NCBI GenBank assembly: GCA_030605745.1
Contig: JAUWHT010000126.1
Coordinates: 1 to 7,831 of the forward strand
From: Pirellulales bacterium
Lineage (GTDB): Bacteria > Planctomycetota > Planctomycetia > Pirellulales > Thermoguttaceae
DNA length: 7,831 bases
Reading direction: 5' to 3'
This document shows, one piece after another, positions 6,225 through 7,831 of this stretch; position 1 is the first letter of the stretch, and each line of letters opens with the position of its first letter. The translations under genes were made by a program, and so were the position numbers. The notes below the pieces were generated by a model. The model searched no databases. It saw only the letters and a list, made by a program, of their open reading frames with translations, and was not told where the DNA came from.

Positions 6225-6989
6225 GAAGAAACAGCGATTTCCAGGGCGATTGTTCGTGCATATCACGAAAAGCTGCTCGACCGGCTCGCAAGCGACGTGA
6301 TCATCGTCGGTGCCGGTCCCTCGGGTATGACAGCCGCCATGTACCTCGCTCGCGGGGGCTTGAAAGTCACCCTGTTGGAGAAGCGACTGTCTCCGGGCGG
6401 GGGTATCTGGGGCGGCGGCATGGCAATGAGTGAAGCCGTCCTCCAAGATGATGCCCTGACTCTGCTGGATGAAATCGGCATCCGGCACAAACCCGGACCC
6501 GAGGGACTCCATACCGCTGATGCCATGGAGTTGGCTGCAGGCCTTTGCCTGAGCGCTATTCAGGCCGGAGTCGAGATGTTCAACCTGATGACTGTCGAGG
6601 ACGCGTGTGTCCATCAGGAACGGCTTACCGGGGTAGTGGCAAATCGCACGATGATTGCCGGGGCACTTCCAGTCGATCCGATCACGTTCTCGGCAAAGGC
6701 TGTAGTAGATGCGACCGGACACGAGGCGGTCCTGGTCAAGACACTTCGCAAACGAGGGCTGCCGGCAGATTGCACGGCCGCTGAGAAGCTTGGCGAAGGC
6801 CCGATGGACGCCGCGGCGGGAGAAGCCTTTGTGGTGGAGAATGTTTGCGAGGTCTTCCCGGGGCTTTGGGTTTCCGGGATGAGTGTCTGTGCAGCACTCG
6901 GTGGGCCTCGCATGGGCCCGATTTTCGGCGGGATGCTACTGTCGGGCAAGCGCGTGGCTGAACTCATCGCCTCGGCCCTCGGAGACTGA
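6222..6989 (+). CDS. Thi4-family ADP-thiazole synthase-like flavoprotein, lacking the Cys/His active-site residue
   Basis: The product is 255 residues from a TTG start with a good ribosome binding site, close to the length of archaeal Thi4 (about 260) and shorter than the eukaryotic form. Thi4 makes the ADP-thiazole precursor of thiamine from NAD and glycine, plus sulfur from its own Cys (yeast, suicidal) or from sulfide (archaeal, catalytic). Visible family features are an N-terminal helix, the Rossmann motif VIIVGAGPSG (26-35), Glu53 ending the second strand, the GGGIWGGGM loop (59-67), the DATGHEA motif (163-169) and the C-terminal GGPRMGPIFGGM (227-238), whose Arg230 corresponds to the glycine-binding Arg. 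In the LPVDPI segment Pro150 stands where yeast has Cys205 and Methanocaldococcus has His176; the usual NWT before it is NRT. No TPP riboswitch was recognised upstream. A weak TTCGCT-17-TACACT promoter may lie at 6166-6194. The gene is divergent from dsbD and convergent with the oxidoreductase, so it is probably transcribed alone. Family membership is firm; thiazole synthesis is less certain. Confidence 0.85.
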   Translation: MEETAISRAIVRAYHEKLLDRLASDVIIVGAGPSGMTAAMYLARGGLKVTLLEKRLSPGGGIWGGGMAMSEAVLQDDALTLLDEIGIRHKPGPEGLHTADAMELAAGLCLSAIQAGVEMFNLMTVEDACVHQERLTGVVANRTMIAGALPVDPITFSAKAVVDATGHEAVLVKTLRKRGLPADCTAAEKLGEGPMDAAAGEAFVVENVCEVFPGLWVSGMSVCAALGGPRMGPIFGGMLLSGKRVAELIASALGD

Positions 6990-7055
6990 TGCTAACGACT
7001 AACGATTACAATGCCAACGTACCCCACCCCGCAACGCCGCCAGCTTCCGAAGGGC
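6990..7055. other. Convergent gap between thi4 and the oxidoreductase remnant
   Basis: This 66-bp gap contains a 7-bp tandem repeat (CTAACGA at 6992-6998 and 6999-7005) just after the thi4 stop. No hairpin followed by a T-run is apparent on either strand, so no bidirectional terminator can be claimed. Confidence 0.4.
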
Positions 7056-7831
7056 TCAAATCTCCGACCACACCCCGGGGATGGGCACCGGGTAGCGGCC
7101 GTCCGCGTCGGCCTGGACGGGCGGCGCGGTATCGTAATCCATCGTGTCGATGTTCGGGCAGAACTGGAAGTTCGACGCCATCGCTTCGTCCCAGGTGATC
7201 ATCTTACCGGAGTGAACGGCCGCCCGGCCCATCAGGTCCGCGATGTTCGAGTACGCCGCGCGCTTGGTCTCGTTCTGCGGCTTGTCGTTGCGGATGCTGT
7301 CCAAGAGCACGTTCCACTCGGCATCCCAGGGATTGATCTTCTCTCTGGGCGCTTCCTGGACGATATTGTCCTTCTCGATTCGCTGGTCCTTGTAGATAGA
7401 TATACGTCGCTTCGCCTCTAAGTAGCCCACTGTTGAACTGGGCCGCGCACTTGGTTCCGTGGATGTAGGTGGCGAATTCGCGGTGACAGTGCCCGCCCAG
7501 CCAGCGCACGACGTCGGTCGCCTTTGTTCCGTCTGCGAAGGTCCACTCGATAGAGAAGGAGTCGAGGCTCTGGCCGCAATTGGCACTGTTTGCAACGCGG
7601 CCGCCGACGCCGTGTGCCGAGACCGGCCAGTCACCCTTGATCCAGCAGATCTCGTCGATTTGGTGGATGTTCGCCTCGGCGAACAGCCCACCCGAGACCC
7701 AGAAGAAACTACAGAAGTTGCGAATCTGCCAGAGCAATTCGTCGTATTCCGGCGGCTTCTTGCCCAGGATCCCGCAGGGCTGCATCCGATAAGCCCGGAT
7801 GAGTTGGATATCGCCCAACACCCCATCGCGG
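7056..7831 (-). pseudogene. Gfo/Idh/MocA-family oxidoreductase, C-terminal part, frameshifted and cut by the window edge
   Basis: About 256 residues of the C-terminal part are present. The NAD(P)-binding N-terminal domain lies beyond the right edge, and the frame is open to the edge. Family members are NAD(P)-dependent sugar or inositol dehydrogenases and related enzymes, very numerous in planctomycetes. The first segment (to about 7403) has the family pattern GGLFAEANIHQIDEICW, with the probable catalytic His at 7663-7665, then IEWTFADGT and FATYIHGTKCAAQF. From about 7400 homology continues in another frame with YKDQRIEKDN, NPWDAEWNVLLDSIRNDKP, KRAAYSN, GRAAVHSGK and ITWDEAMASNFQFCP, ending PGVWSEI at the TGA (7056-7058). 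The break coincides with a TAGATAGATA tract at 7393-7402 (plus strand). Removing one 4-bp unit restores an uninterrupted ATYIYKDQR reading. The unrepaired first frame stops at 7204. It could be a recent pseudogene or an assembly or sequencing error; the well-preserved distal part points to a recent event. Confidence 0.85.
7393..7402. repeat. 4-bp tandem duplication causing the oxidoreductase frameshift
   Basis: The plus strand reads TAGATAGATA, two and a half units of a 4-bp motif. Deleting one unit joins the two reading frames exactly where the conserved YKDQR segment should follow. This is the signature of replication slippage, or of a sequencing error in a short repeat. Confidence 0.75.

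Noticed and set aside
7204..7821. A complete 205-residue oxidoreductase starting at GTG 7821
   Set aside because: The frame stays open to the window edge with family-like residues before this codon, and its tail after about 7400 is out-of-frame sequence produced by the 4-bp duplication.

Overview
This GC-rich window most likely comes from a planctomycete (Pirellulales-like), or a metagenome bin of one. The evidence is the style of the Gfo/Idh/MocA oxidoreductase at the right end, a UvrA variant whose first ABC signature reads LSGGESRR, a small exported His/Arg-rich coiled-coil protein, and large antisense ORFs caused by GC-rich codon use. The assignment is by recognition, not by database search.

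Layout. 1-405 holds no gene I can support, only hairpins and a short imperfect tandem repeat. 406-972 (-) encodes a small exported, highly charged helical protein. 1024-4020 (-) encodes a UvrA nucleotide-excision-repair ATPase. 4118-6043 (-) encodes a three-part DsbD-type thiol:disulfide interchange protein. 6044-6221 is a divergent intergenic region. 6222-6989 (+) encodes a Thi4-family thiazole synthase-like flavoprotein that starts at TTG. 7056-7831 (-) is the C-terminal part of a Gfo/Idh/MocA oxidoreductase. It runs off the right edge and is broken by a 4-bp tandem duplication.

Gene relations. dsbD, uvrA and the coiled-coil gene run in the same direction with gaps of 97 and 51 bp and could share transcription, though no common pathway is evident. 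dsbD and thi4 are divergent. thi4 and the oxidoreductase converge.

The most unusual feature is inside uvrA. Six copies of a roughly 25-27 bp REP-like repeat (five in one orientation, one inverted) lie in frame at two places in the UvrB-binding region. They are translated as Gly/Asp/Ser/Val nonapeptides without breaking the frame, and they lengthen two probable surface loops by about 60-70 residues. Two oppositely oriented copies form a near-perfect 25-bp stem. The second notable point is the Thi4 homologue, which has proline where sulfur-donating Thi4s have Cys and archaeal catalytic Thi4s have His. I see no defence system, CRISPR array, transposase or RNA gene.
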